Positions 18,409-27,377 of a stretch of 64,000 nt of DNA are shown piece after piece. The stretch is from NCBI RefSeq assembly GCF_003990915.1, contig NZ_BHXQ01000002.1, positions 715,688-779,687 of the forward strand. The letters run 5' to 3'. The position numbers and the translations under genes were made by a program. The notes under the pieces were generated by a model. The model saw nothing but the letters and a program-made list of their open reading frames with translations. It searched no databases and was not told where the DNA came from. The DNA is from Chryseotalea sanaruensis. Lineage in GTDB: Bacteria; Bacteroidota; Bacteroidia; Cytophagales; Cyclobacteriaceae. Numbering within the stretch: the stretch's first letter is position 1; the number at the start of each line of letters is the position of its first letter.

Positions 18409-19347
18409 TTGCATGGGCAGCATTGGTTTAATTGCATAAACAACTCACAAGCTCCGAAATCCGTAAAAGATATAATGACCACAGACATCATTGAAATAAA
18501 TGACTTTATTGTTTTAATTGAGCAATCGAATGCTTCAACAGTACTTATACAAAAGTGCGAAATTGATGCTGATGTTGTTGGCTTTGCTTTTTATGGATCA
18601 GGAAATGTGGAGTTAGAAATAAAGCACAATAGCCAAACCAAGTATGTAACTAACACTACAGGAATGGCTATTTCCTTTTTTGGAAATCAAAAAGTAGAAT
18701 TCTCGCATAAGATAGCTCCCGATAAGCCATTACAGTCGATTAGTATTTTTACCAGAATTAGAAACCTACACGCCTTACCGCAGGCCGAACAACAGATTTT
18801 TCGCGAACAACTCCCTCAACTACTGCATCCAGAAGAAAATTTTGTAAAAGGTCCTTCGCTGTATATGAATTTGGAAATGCAGAACGCAGTGCAGAAAATT
18901 TTTAACACTACTTATACAGGTAATACACGATTGTTATTTTTGAAAAGTCAGGTGAATGAATTGTTGGCACATTTTTTTGCTCTATTGTCAACAGAAAATA
19001 ATCGTACCGTCAGCGACAAGGACAAACTCTTTCAGGCTAAGGAAATCATCAGCAATAATATGGCTAAACCACCTTCGCTAACAGAAATATCTAAAACGAT
19101 TGGCCTTAACAGTAATAAACTGAAGCGAAACTTCAAGGAGCTATTTGGTGTGCCCGTTTTCAAATTCCTTCAGGAAGAAAGACTTAAGAAAGCTTATGAG
19201 TTACTCACCAATAGCGATTTAGGTGTTCAGGAAACAGCCTGGTATGTCGGCTATGAAAGTATAAGTTCTTTCTCCAACGCTTTTCAAAAGAAATTTGGAA
19301 TGCGACCCAATGAATTGAAGCAACAATTCTTTTCGAACAAATCTTAA
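18409..19347 (+). CDS. AraC family transcriptional regulator
   Basis: This transcription factor has a C-terminal AraC/XylS double helix-turn-helix in its last 100 residues (LTEISKTIGLNSNKLKRNF followed by the second motif around VQETAWYVGYESISSFSNAF and the closing FGMRPNELKQ). The N-terminal 190 residues are a cupin-like effector domain with no recognised ligand. Two starts are possible: 18409 (312 residues, downstream of a good -7 box) or the ATG at 18475 (290 residues, MTTDIIEINDF); the conserved part begins after the second. The next gene in the same direction, 72 bases away, is an NmrA-type oxidoreductase and is the likely target. Confidence 0.9.
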   Translation: MHGQHWFNCINNSQAPKSVKDIMTTDIIEINDFIVLIEQSNASTVLIQKCEIDADVVGFAFYGSGNVELEIKHNSQTKYVTNTTGMAISFFGNQKVEFSHKIAPDKPLQSISIFTRIRNLHALPQAEQQIFREQLPQLLHPEENFVKGPSLYMNLEMQNAVQKIFNTTYTGNTRLLFLKSQVNELLAHFFALLSTENNRTVSDKDKLFQAKEIISNNMAKPPSLTEISKTIGLNSNKLKRNFKELFGVPVFKFLQEERLKKAYELLTNSDLGVQETAWYVGYESISSFSNAFQKKFGMRPNELKQQFFSNKS

Positions 19348-19419
19348 TTCTTTCAAAACAAATGCATTAGTAAATACAAGTACAGCTTTGTATCAGGTAT
19401 TCTACTAAAAAGCATTTGT

Positions 19420-20268
19420 ATGATAGAAAAGAAAATTTTAGTTCTTGGCGGAACAGGAAAAACCGGTCGCAGAGTTGTAGACCGATTAAAGCAATCGAGA
19501 GTTAGTCATGTTCGTATTGGTTCACGCACGGCACAGCCTTCCTTCGATTGGGAAGACGCAACAACTTGGAATGAGGCAGTCAACGGCATTGACACCGTAT
19601 ACATCACATTTCAACCTGACCTGGCTATTCCAGCAGCACCTTCCATTATTAAAAACTTTACCGAATTAGCTTCAAAAAATGGAGTAAAGAAAATGGTATT
19701 ACTTTCTGGCCGGGGAGAACAGGAGGCACAGTTATGTGAAGAGATTGTAAAACAAAATGCTATAAACTGGACAATTGTAAGGGCCAGTTGGTTTAACCAG
19801 AACTTTAGCGAAAGTATTTTCTTAGACCCTATTCTGGCTGGACATGTAGCATTGCCTCGCGCAGAAGCATTAGAGCCTTTTACTGATGCAGATGATATTG
19901 CGGATGTGGTGGTGAAGTGTTTGCTGAATGATGAACATAATAAACAAACCTACGAACTAACCGGACCTCGTCTGATGACTTTTAAGGAAGTCATTTCGGA
20001 AATAGCAAAAGCTACAGAGAGAGACATCACATTTCAGGCGCTTTCATTGGATGAATACACGCAAATGCTTCGCCAATATCATGTACCGGAAGATCATATT
20101 TGGTTGGCGAATTATCTTTTTACTGAAGTATTGGATGGAAGAAACGCTAGTGTAAAAAATGATATCGAAAAGGTGTTGGGCAGAAAGGCAAAAGACTTTT
20201 CAGAATATGTTAAAGCCAATGTTGAGGTTGGTGTTTGGAATGCTGCAACTTTAAAAACGGTTGAATAG
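19420..20268 (+). CDS. NmrA-like NAD(P)-binding protein (atypical SDR)
   Basis: This 282-residue soluble Rossmann protein has the dinucleotide motif VLGGTGKTGRR at about 7-17 and the NmrA/HSCARG-type layout seen in NAD(P)H:quinone oxidoreductases and redox sensors (NAINWTIVRASWFNQNF near 118-135, DADDIADVVVKCLL near 155-170). It lacks the YxxxK catalytic pair of classical dehydrogenases, as usual for this group, so it may sense or reduce quinone-like compounds. It lies between an AraC regulator (72 bases upstream) and a small membrane protein whose ATG is one base after this stop, suggesting a regulated AraC-NmrA-membrane protein unit. Confidence 0.85.
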   Translation: MIEKKILVLGGTGKTGRRVVDRLKQSRVSHVRIGSRTAQPSFDWEDATTWNEAVNGIDTVYITFQPDLAIPAAPSIIKNFTELASKNGVKKMVLLSGRGEQEAQLCEEIVKQNAINWTIVRASWFNQNFSESIFLDPILAGHVALPRAEALEPFTDADDIADVVVKCLLNDEHNKQTYELTGPRLMTFKEVISEIAKATERDITFQALSLDEYTQMLRQYHVPEDHIWLANYLFTEVLDGRNASVKNDIEKVLGRKAKDFSEYVKANVEVGVWNAATLKTVE

Positions 20269-20269
20269 C

Positions 20270-20659
20270 ATGAATTATCTCAGGGCAATTCGATCAGGAT
20301 TTATCGTTTGGGTATTGTTGATCATTACGTTCGCAACTTTAGGCAGCATTCCTGGTATTAAGGATCCAATGCTACAACAAACAATAGTGGTGGCTTTTCT
20401 TATAATTGGTTACTCCATACTAGGAGCAACTTTATATTATAAAAAGGATAAAAATCAGCATGGGCTAAAACTCGGACTTGTCATTTCCGCCACCGCTCTT
20501 GTACTCGATGTACTTATAACAGTTCCCTTTTTTGAAATACCAGCGGGAAGAAGCTACCTGAGCTTTTTTACGAGCCCTTTGCTTTGGATGTTAGTTTTCA
20601 TAAATACGATGACAGTATATATTTATTGGGTGCTAAGCGTGAGAAGGCAATTTAAATAG
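20270..20659 (+). CDS. Small four-helix membrane protein
   Basis: This 129-residue integral membrane protein has four predicted transmembrane helices (about 10-28, 38-58, 70-90, 103-125), beginning MNYLRAIRSGFIVWVLLI. The pattern resembles small DUF5367-type proteins of Bacteroidota, but I cannot confirm membership. The ATG at 20270 begins one base after the stop of the NmrA-like gene, so translation is probably coupled; a TTG three codons earlier is less likely. Function unknown; the neighbourhood suggests a role in a redox or solvent-stress response under AraC control. Confidence 0.7.
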   Translation: MNYLRAIRSGFIVWVLLIITFATLGSIPGIKDPMLQQTIVVAFLIIGYSILGATLYYKKDKNQHGLKLGLVISATALVLDVLITVPFFEIPAGRSYLSFFTSPLLWMLVFINTMTVYIYWVLSVRRQFK

Positions 20660-20722
20660 CTGACATACTAAAGTATGCCTTATGTATTAGTAACCAGTGA
20701 TAATTTTATTACAAGTATATAT

Positions 20723-20761
20723 TTTTCAGTTGTCCTTGTTTGCAAAGAGGACAACTGAAAA
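20723..20761. terminator. Inverted repeat, probable terminator
   Basis: TTTTCAGTTGTCC at 20723-20735 pairs perfectly over 13 bp with GGACAACTGAAAA at 20749-20761. It lies 63 bases beyond the membrane-protein gene. There is no long T-run outside the stem, so it could instead be a mobile palindromic repeat. Confidence 0.5.
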
Positions 20762-20858
20762 TGCATTTATGATATTTCAATGTTGTAGTCAATCATCGCT
20801 AATTTTTTTATGCTCATAAGACCTTGTACAGTTATTCGATTTGTTGTTTAGCCCAGCT

Positions 20859-20911
20859 CTTCCGAATTTATAATTCGGAAGCCTTATCAAAGGGTCTGTG
20901 ACCTAAGTTTT
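20859..20911. repeat. CTTCCGAATT palindromic repeat, copy 1
   Basis: CTTCCGAATT-TAT-AATTCGGAAG at 20859-20881 is a perfect 10-bp stem, followed by GCCTTATCAAAGGGTCTGTGACC. The same unit occurs in inverse orientation at 60181-60228 and again at 60350. The rest of the 336-base gap (20660-20995) holds only this repeat and the hairpin at 20723. Confidence 0.75.
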
Positions 20912-20995
20912 GTACAATGAGTATTTTAGCTTTTTAAAATCTTCTGTGTAATCGCTGCTCTAGTGCACTTTCTTCACAAGCAAGGGCGATAAGGG

Positions 20996-21508
20996 TTAGA
21001 GTTTTCGTAAATTCCTTTTCAGTTCTGGATTCTTTTCAATCCGATCAACCATCAAACTGAATCTGTCATAATCTTTCTTATTCTTTATGACATAATTAAT
21101 AGAGACTGCTCTTCCTTTATGTTCAAACTCAATTTTATTATTACCACCGTGGTGAATACCAAATAATTCTTTTGACATTCCCAGATACTCATCGACATAG
21201 ATTATTAAATTGGTCAGTTCAGAAAATGGAATTCTTACATCTCTGACCTCTAAGTATTGTTCAGTAACTACCAACGTAGCTTTCCTTTCTCCATGAGCAC
21301 TTATGCCCATATATTTATCATCATAAAGCTTAACACCGAGCACAACAATTGAAAAGCCTATGGCAGTTTTAAAACCAATAAAAGGAAATCCAGTGAGGCA
21401 CAAAATCCAAATAAAACCAATGGAACCAAAAATGCCTAGATTATACAGAAGACGTTTTCGACTCTTCTCTTTTGTCTTTTCAAAAATGCTGGCTCTAAAC
21501 TCTTCCAC
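20996..21508 (-). CDS. Membrane protein with PH-like cytoplasmic domain, unknown
   Basis: This 170-residue protein has two close transmembrane helices (about 22-42 and 46-62) followed by a beta-rich C-terminal domain (KATLVVTEQYLEVRDVRIPFSEL and IEFEHKGRAVSIN segments). The arrangement resembles STM3941-like/PH-domain small membrane proteins; I do not recognise a specific function. The reading starts with a GTG at 21508 (MEEFRASIFEK); no better start is seen. It is downstream of polA on the same strand by about 100 bases, probably independent. Confidence 0.65.
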   Translation of the reverse strand: MEEFRASIFEKTKEKSRKRLLYNLGIFGSIGFIWILCLTGFPFIGFKTAIGFSIVVLGVKLYDDKYMGISAHGERKATLVVTEQYLEVRDVRIPFSELTNLIIYVDEYLGMSKELFGIHHGGNNKIEFEHKGRAVSINYVIKNKKDYDRFSLMVDRIEKNPELKRNLRKL

Positions 21509-21611
21509 GATGTAATTTTTTGATTATGGTTATTTCTCTTCCTTAAAGTTACCCGAAGTAAACTTTGTGAACCCCCAATTGTTAATTGTCCATTGTCAAC
21601 TCTCAATTAAC

Positions 21612-24320
21612 CTAATGCGCTTCCAGCCAATTCAAGCCCACACCTGCTTCTACTTCCATAGGCACTTCTAATTGTATGGCGTGTTTCATCAGGCGCACTA
21701 CGTTTTCTTTTACATGGTCTTTTTCTTCTTTGTGCAAGTCAAACACCAATTCATCGTGTACCTGCATAATCATGCGCGAGCGTACCTGCTCTTTCTTCAT
21801 CCATTGTTGGATGTTGACCATGGCAATTTTAATAATGTCTGCCGCACTGCCTTGTATGGGTGCGTTAATGGCGTTGCGCTCTGCAAAACCCCTGGTGGTT
21901 ACGTTGCGTGAATTGATGTCGCGGAGGTAGCGTCTTCTTCCTAAAATAGTTTCTACGTATTCTTTTTCGCGTGCTGTATTAATGGATTGGTCCATGTAGC
22001 GTTTAATACCCGGGAATTCTTTAAAGTAAGATTCAATGATTTCAGCAGCTTCCGTTCTGGAAATGCCAAGGTTCTGTGATAAACCAAAAGCGGTGCTACC
22101 ATACAAAATACCAAAGTTTACTTCCTTGGCTTTGCGTCTCATATCGGGTGTTACTTGTTCAAGGGGTACACCAAAGACTTTAGCGGCTGTGGTAGCGTGG
22201 ATATCGCGTTTGTTTTTGAAAGCTTCAATCATAGTCTCGTCTTTTGCAAACGAGGCGGCTATGCGCAATTCAATTTGCGAGTAGTCGGCCGACATGAATA
22301 AAAAGTTTTCATCGCGTGCTACAAAAGCTTTGCGGATGGCCCTGCCTTTTTCAGTACGGATGGGTATGTTCTGTAAGTTGGGATTGTTAGAACTTAATCT
22401 ACCAGTAGCGGCTACTGCTTGTCTGTAGTCGGTGTGTATTCTGCCATCGCGGGCGGAGATCAATTTTGGCAAAGCATCTACGTAAGTGGAGCGTAGTTTT
22501 TCATATTCGCGGTAATCGAGAATTTTTTTGGCTATCGGGTGTTCATCCGCCAATGTAGCCAACACCTCCTCACCAGTAGCATATTGCCCGGTCTTGGTTT
22601 TTTTGGCCTTGTCCACCAGCTTCATCTTATCAAAAAGAATTTCACCCAGTTGTTTTGGTGAACCGATGTTGAATTCCGTTCCGGCCAGCTTAAAAATTTC
22701 TGATTGCACTACTTCAGAGGCTGCTCGCAATTCTTCCGACATTTTTGCCAACACTGCTGTGTCAACTTTAACACCTTCAAATTCCATATCGGCCAACACA
22801 CTGAGTAGTGGCATTTCTACATCGCTCATCAAGCGCGCATGGCCGCGTTTTTCTAATTCACGCTGCAGTTTCTGTTTTAGTTGTAGACTGATATCCACAC
22901 GTTCGCTAATGCGCTCGGTAAAATTGTGTGATTCTTCCAGCAATTGATATTGCAAATGTTGGCCACTGAGTAGGGAAAGGTCATGACCGATTTCAGGCTC
23001 TATTAAATAATGGGCAATCATCGGGTCAAATAGTTTGCCTTCTACGGCTAAACCAAATTCTTTTAAAGCGAGTAGCGTAGCTTTGATGTTATAACCGATT
23101 TTACCAACAGCTTTATTAGCCAATACTTCAGCAAAAATGTTGAGTAGGGAAGTGTCCGCTTTGGTGAATTGTATGTAATTCACTTCACCCGTCTGCATAG
23201 AAAAAACAAGCAGGAATTTTTCGTCAGCTTCTTTACTGAGTTCAAGTGAAAATTCTTTTTGCTTACTAAGTTTATCGGCCAGATTCTGGCATTCATCTTC
23301 TCTGGTCAAAGCTTTGTATGTTACTTTACTGGCATCAAAACTTTGTGAGCCAGTATTTGTAGACTGATCACTTGCATTTGCTTCACCACCACCAAACATA
23401 GAAAGTTGCGAAGTTTCCGGAGCTTTGATAGCAGCCGGAGCATTACCATCGGTGAAGACACGTGCGGCAAGTGTTTTAAACTCGAGATGATCAAAAATTG
23501 GTTTTAGTTTTTCTTTGTCAGGCCCGGTGTAGACAAGGTCTTCTTCATTAAATTCTACCGGTACTTCTGTAAAAATGGTTGCCAGCTTTTTAGAGAGCAA
23601 CGCTTGTTCTCCGTATTGTTCTACCAATTCTTTTTTCTTGCCTTTTAATTCGTGCGCATTGGCAATAATGTTTTCGATGTTTCCGTATTTCTTAATAAGT
23701 TCTGCGGCAGTCTTTGGTCCAAAACCCGGAATGCCTGGAATGTTATCAACACTGTCGCCTTGCAAACCAAGTATCTCAATTACCTGCGATACATTAGCAA
23801 TATCCCAACGCTCACAGATTTCTTTCTCACCCATGATGTCAACGGCATTGCCCAGAAAGGCCGGTTTGTATAGGAAAACATTTTTATCGACTAACTGCCC
23901 ATAGTCTTTATCGGGCGTCATCATGTACACTTCAAAACCCTGGGCTGCTGCTTTTTTGGAGATGGTACCAATTACATCATCGGCTTCGTAGCCATCTAAC
24001 TCCAGAATGGGAATATTAAAGCCGCGTATAATTTCTTTAACAAGGGGTACACCGCTGCGGATATCTTCAGGTGTTTCCTGACGATTGGCTTTATACTCCG
24101 TAAAAATTTCATCGCGAAAAGTAGGTGCCGAAGTATCGAAGGCAATACCAATATGCGTTGGTTTTTGCTTAAACAACACTTCCAGTAAAGTATTGGTAAA
24201 ACCAAAAGGCACAGAGGTGTTAATGCCTTTGGAATTGATGCGTGGTGTTTTAACAAAAGCAAAATGTGCTCTGTAGATCAGGGCGTATGCATCCAGCAGG
24301 AATAGTTTCTTTTCGCTCAT
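21612..24320 (-). CDS. polA: DNA polymerase I, proofreading site not conserved
   Basis: This 902-residue family A polymerase removes RNA primers and fills gaps in replication and repair. The N-terminal 5'-3' exonuclease domain (LLDAYALIYRAHF, aspartate cluster YEADDVIGT) and the polymerase motifs A (SADYSQIELR, about 675), B (RRKAKEVNFGILYGS, about 727-741) and C (MQVHDELVFD, about 854) are intact. The middle 3'-5' exonuclease domain keeps its fold but not its metal ligands. Where E. coli has DTET, here is ELSK; where KYDRGIL, here KATLLAL; and the YxxxD of motif III is replaced. Proofreading is therefore predicted absent, as in Taq polymerase. The ATG at 24320 matches the family start. Confidence 0.96.
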   Translation of the reverse strand: MSEKKLFLLDAYALIYRAHFAFVKTPRINSKGINTSVPFGFTNTLLEVLFKQKPTHIGIAFDTSAPTFRDEIFTEYKANRQETPEDIRSGVPLVKEIIRGFNIPILELDGYEADDVIGTISKKAAAQGFEVYMMTPDKDYGQLVDKNVFLYKPAFLGNAVDIMGEKEICERWDIANVSQVIEILGLQGDSVDNIPGIPGFGPKTAAELIKKYGNIENIIANAHELKGKKKELVEQYGEQALLSKKLATIFTEVPVEFNEEDLVYTGPDKEKLKPIFDHLEFKTLAARVFTDGNAPAAIKAPETSQLSMFGGGEANASDQSTNTGSQSFDASKVTYKALTREDECQNLADKLSKQKEFSLELSKEADEKFLLVFSMQTGEVNYIQFTKADTSLLNIFAEVLANKAVGKIGYNIKATLLALKEFGLAVEGKLFDPMIAHYLIEPEIGHDLSLLSGQHLQYQLLEESHNFTERISERVDISLQLKQKLQRELEKRGHARLMSDVEMPLLSVLADMEFEGVKVDTAVLAKMSEELRAASEVVQSEIFKLAGTEFNIGSPKQLGEILFDKMKLVDKAKKTKTGQYATGEEVLATLADEHPIAKKILDYREYEKLRSTYVDALPKLISARDGRIHTDYRQAVAATGRLSSNNPNLQNIPIRTEKGRAIRKAFVARDENFLFMSADYSQIELRIAASFAKDETMIEAFKNKRDIHATTAAKVFGVPLEQVTPDMRRKAKEVNFGILYGSTAFGLSQNLGISRTEAAEIIESYFKEFPGIKRYMDQSINTAREKEYVETILGRRRYLRDINSRNVTTRGFAERNAINAPIQGSAADIIKIAMVNIQQWMKKEQVRSRMIMQVHDELVFDLHKEEKDHVKENVVRLMKHAIQLEVPMEVEAGVGLNWLEAH

Positions 24321-24405
24321 AACTTGTATGGAAATGGATCAGAAAATTATCACAATTAATTCACAATCCGAACAAACAAGACTTATAGTTTATATTAGCA
24401 GCCAG

Positions 24406-25209
24406 ATGAAGCTGGTAAAATTTTACAGGTTGCTGAATACCCTGAGCATAGACGTTATGCTTGGCTCTGTATGTGGTGCGTTAATGTTTGCCAAAATGCT
24501 TCAGGTAACATTGCTGCCCTATGGTATTGCAGCGCTGGCGCTCAGTGTTTGGATAATCTATACAGTTGATCATTTACTAGACGCCAGGAATGTAAAAGGT
24601 TCAGCTTCTGCTACACGTCACCGGTTTCATCAGCATCACTTTAAAACACTACTGGCTATTTTGCTTGTGGCAATTGCTGTGGTAATTGTTTTATTATTCT
24701 TTATTCGTATTCAGGTTTTGCATGGTGGCTTAATACTAATTGGCGCTGTAGCGCTCTACTTGTTATTGCACCGTTACCTGAAAATTCCCAAAGAAATGCT
24801 GATTAGTATCTTGTACACTTGTGGCGTATTGCTGCCTTCGTATATGGTAACAAGATTATCGTTTCAGGAAATCCCATATACTATCGTGCTCATGTTTATG
24901 CTGAGTGCATTTACTAATTTGTTGGTGTTCTCGTGGTACGATTATGAAAAAGATAAACGAGATGGGTTCAGATCTGTAGCCATCACTTTAGGTAAAAGCC
25001 GGACGCAAATTATGGTTTGGCTGGTAGGCTCAATTGCTCTTGTATTGGTCATGCTGGCAACAGACAGGATTGCAGCTATTATAATTTTTTCAGTGATTTT
25101 AATTCAACTGGTGTTAATCAGCTTCCCTTCATTTTTTACGCAACAAGAAAGTTATCGCTTACTAGGCGATGCTGCTTTTATGCTTCCACTGCTTTATTTG
25201 CTTTTGTAA
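24406..25209 (+). CDS. UbiA-superfamily prenyltransferase-like membrane protein
   Basis: This 267-residue integral membrane protein has about seven to eight helices. Two aspartate-rich motifs typical of UbiA-type prenyltransferases are visible: VDHLLDAR (Asp55, Asp59) after the second helix and YDYEKDKRDG near residue 178-187, which bind the Mg-diphosphate of the prenyl donor. The first motif deviates from the usual NDxxDxxxD, so activity and substrate (quinone, chlorophyll-like or lipid head group) are uncertain. I use the ATG at 24406 (MKLVKFYRLL); an earlier ATG at 24328 adds 26 polar residues overlapping the polA promoter region. It runs into the 3' end of a convergent regulator gene with a 32-base overlap. 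Confidence 0.7.
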   Translation: MKLVKFYRLLNTLSIDVMLGSVCGALMFAKMLQVTLLPYGIAALALSVWIIYTVDHLLDARNVKGSASATRHRFHQHHFKTLLAILLVAIAVVIVLLFFIRIQVLHGGLILIGAVALYLLLHRYLKIPKEMLISILYTCGVLLPSYMVTRLSFQEIPYTIVLMFMLSAFTNLLVFSWYDYEKDKRDGFRSVAITLGKSRTQIMVWLVGSIALVLVMLATDRIAAIIIFSVILIQLVLISFPSFFTQQESYRLLGDAAFMLPLLYLLL

Positions 25210-25576
25210 TTTCTTTTTCAACTTGCTGGACCAGCTCAGCTCTTTCTTCCATTAGTGCAATAATTTTTTTCAAATAGCTTATCTCTTTTGTCGCAAGGTT
25301 TAATTCATCATCTAGTTTGGTGAGTTGCAAATCTTTTAAAGAATCTTGCTCACCCTCCTGACAATAGTATTGGAAAAAGTTGTGTTCAAGCACCTGAGAT
25401 ATGCGTAGTAACAAACCTGTGTCGAGGTGGCGCTTTTTAAAAATCCTGTAAACGTTTTGGCGCACGGTACCTAATTGTTCAGCAAAATCGGAGAGTTTAG
25501 TAGCTTTTTGCTCAAAAACCTGCTGAATGAGTTCGCCAATATGAACTGATTTAGATTGATTAAAGTTAACACTCAT
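25178..25576 (-). CDS. Small HTH regulator with C-terminal coiled coil
   Basis: This 132-residue protein has an N-terminal XRE-like helix-turn-helix (HIGELIQQVFEQKATKLSDFAEQLGTVRQNVYRIFKKR) followed by a long predicted coiled coil (DLQLTKLDDELNLATKEISYLKKIIALMEE), so it is probably a dimeric DNA-binding protein. The ATG at 25576 is chosen because the upstream extension to 25708 is AT-rich and unlike the rest. It overlaps the 3' end of the UbiA-like gene by 32 bases in convergent orientation, and its start faces the PAS kinase at 25711 across a region holding the palindrome GTAAAC-TTTAC-GTTTAC at 25629-25645. A regulatory link with that kinase is possible but only positional. Confidence 0.75.
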   Translation of the reverse strand: MSVNFNQSKSVHIGELIQQVFEQKATKLSDFAEQLGTVRQNVYRIFKKRHLDTGLLLRISQVLEHNFFQYYCQEGEQDSLKDLQLTKLDDELNLATKEISYLKKIIALMEERAELVQQVEKEITKANKAVEA

Positions 25577-25628
25577 GTTACGATTGTAAATTAAAAGGTT
25601 ACAAATAAACATAAAAAGGTAATAATAT

Positions 25629-25645
25629 GTAAACTTTACGTTTAC
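25629..25645. promoter_or_regulatory. Palindrome between divergent HTH and kinase genes
   Basis: GTAAAC-TTTAC-GTTTAC has 6-bp arms and lies in the intergenic region of two divergent genes, a place where an operator of the small HTH protein could be. No further copies were seen nearby. Confidence 0.35.
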
Positions 25646-25710
25646 TTTTTCGTTACAAAACCGATTCAACGGCAGAGAGGTCGCAGGGGCTTTGATATAA
25701 GTATTCATTC

Positions 25711-27156
25711 ATGTACAATTCGCTAACCAGGGAAAATCCTTCCCTAAACATTGAAAAGGACAAATCTCTTTTCAACATTTTAAGAGGCTTTGAAGAGTTT
25801 ATTCTCAATAAAGAGGGACTTATCATTAGTAGTAACCTGGAGGTTGTAAACATAACCGGGTACGAAGAGTGGGAGGTAATTGGTAATCATATAGCGCTTT
25901 TTTACAGCTTAGAAGACCGACAGCTAGAAAAACCAGAGGCGGAATTAACCTTGGCAGCAGCGCGTGGTCAGCTGGTGCTGAGCGATTGGCGCGTTAAAAA
26001 ACGTAATGCCAGGTTTTGGGCAAAAATGAAAATTACCCGTTTGCAAGACGACAACGGTATCCATACTGGCTTTAGAGTAGTATTAAAAGACACTACGCAC
26101 AAGGCTCTATATAACCACCGCGTTAAAAGAATTAAAGATGAGTACCTGAATCTTTTCAATAATGCCTATACAGGTATTTTTAAATTCAGGATGAAAGATC
26201 TCCGCATTTTATTGCTAAACGAAAAGGCAGTAGATATTTTGGGTAGAGATGAGTCGGCTGATATAGGCTTTCAGGATTTGTTTGTAGAAGCTGATCGTTG
26301 CGCAGTGCTGTGCCAGACTTTATATGATCAGGAAAAGGTTGAGAATTTTGAATTTGAAATTTCTAATACTGGTCGTGATGAGAAATGGGTAAGCATCAGT
26401 TGTCGCTATTTTGCAGAACAGGGTTTTGTAGAAGGTATTCTGATAGACGTGACTGAGAGTAAACGTCAGGTGACTGAATTGCAGAAACTAAACCATGAAT
26501 TGGATCAATTCATTTACCATGCTTCACACGATTTACGCTCACCATTAACTACCATTCTTGGATTGGTAAACCTGATCCACTTAGATGAGCCATCACCACT
26601 CATTAAAAATTACACACAACTCATTAATGAAAGGGTTCATCATCTGGATGGTTTGTTGAAAGATTTGGTGGCTATTACCTATAACAATAAAACAAAGCCA
26701 TCGGCTGAAAGCATACATATTGAAACCGAGGTTCGCACCTTGCTGAAAGAATTTCATCATCAGTATAATCAGGTGCATCCCTATTTGGAGGTAACGGGTG
26801 ATGCTGTATTCACTACTGATGTTGTACGCTTCAGAACGATTTTAAGAAATATTATTTCCAATGCACTCAAGTACCATAATCCGCAGGCAAACCCTCCATT
26901 TGTAAAAATCAAGATAGCTGCTGATGTACAGAATATGTTATTAACGGTTGAGGACAATGGTTTAGGAATAGATCAAGAATATCTCGATCAGATTTTTGGG
27001 ATGTTCTTCAGGGCAACAATTCAAGCAAAAGGAACAGGACTTGGGTTGTTCATTACTAAAGCGATGGTAGATAAGTTAGGAGGTAAGATACGGGTGAAGT
27101 CGCAAATAAAAATAGGGACAACATTTTACGTGGAGCTCCCTTGTTTGATGTGCTGA
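25711..27156 (+). CDS. PAS-domain sensor histidine kinase, cytoplasmic
   Basis: This 481-residue kinase has no transmembrane segments. Two PAS domains (about 25-140 and 150-255) sit before a HisKA domain with ASHDLRSPLTTILGL (phospho-acceptor His273) and a HATPase domain (NIISNALKYHN, EDNGLGID, GTGLGLFITK). The kinase core is closely similar to that of the propeller kinase at 2225 (both have YxASHDLR[AS]P followed by an ILGL motif), so the two are paralogous outputs with different sensors. No response regulator is adjacent; signalling must go to an unlinked partner. A heme, flavin or small-molecule ligand for the PAS domains cannot be told. Confidence 0.92.
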   Translation: MYNSLTRENPSLNIEKDKSLFNILRGFEEFILNKEGLIISSNLEVVNITGYEEWEVIGNHIALFYSLEDRQLEKPEAELTLAAARGQLVLSDWRVKKRNARFWAKMKITRLQDDNGIHTGFRVVLKDTTHKALYNHRVKRIKDEYLNLFNNAYTGIFKFRMKDLRILLLNEKAVDILGRDESADIGFQDLFVEADRCAVLCQTLYDQEKVENFEFEISNTGRDEKWVSISCRYFAEQGFVEGILIDVTESKRQVTELQKLNHELDQFIYHASHDLRSPLTTILGLVNLIHLDEPSPLIKNYTQLINERVHHLDGLLKDLVAITYNNKTKPSAESIHIETEVRTLLKEFHHQYNQVHPYLEVTGDAVFTTDVVRFRTILRNIISNALKYHNPQANPPFVKIKIAADVQNMLLTVEDNGLGIDQEYLDQIFGMFFRATIQAKGTGLGLFITKAMVDKLGGKIRVKSQIKIGTTFYVELPCLMC

Positions 27157-27377
27157 TTGATTTGAGGATTTGAAAATTTGATGATTTGAAAATGGAGGAG
27201 CCTGTCATTGCGAGGAATTAGAAGGTATGTGCGTTGGAATGACGAAGCAATCTGATTTGATGTGCTGATAAGATGATGTGCTGGTGTGATGATTCGTTAA
27301 TTCGTTGATGGATTTGAGAAGTGGATAAGAACGAGTCACCAATTTTTAATAGTGAATTTAAAATTTGAAATTATAAT
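27157..27377. repeat. Low-complexity tract with a CATTGCGAGG repeat
   Basis: The gap is made of reiterated words such as GATTTGAAAATTTG and GATGTGCTGATA, and includes at 27202-27254 a unit starting CTGTCATTGCGAGGAA and ending GACGAAGCAATCTG. The same mixture recurs at 30617-30860, where the unit is at 30747-30800. Repeats with this CATTGCGAGG...GAAGCAATC frame are found in genomes of several phyla. No gene is seen in the gap. Confidence 0.7.
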
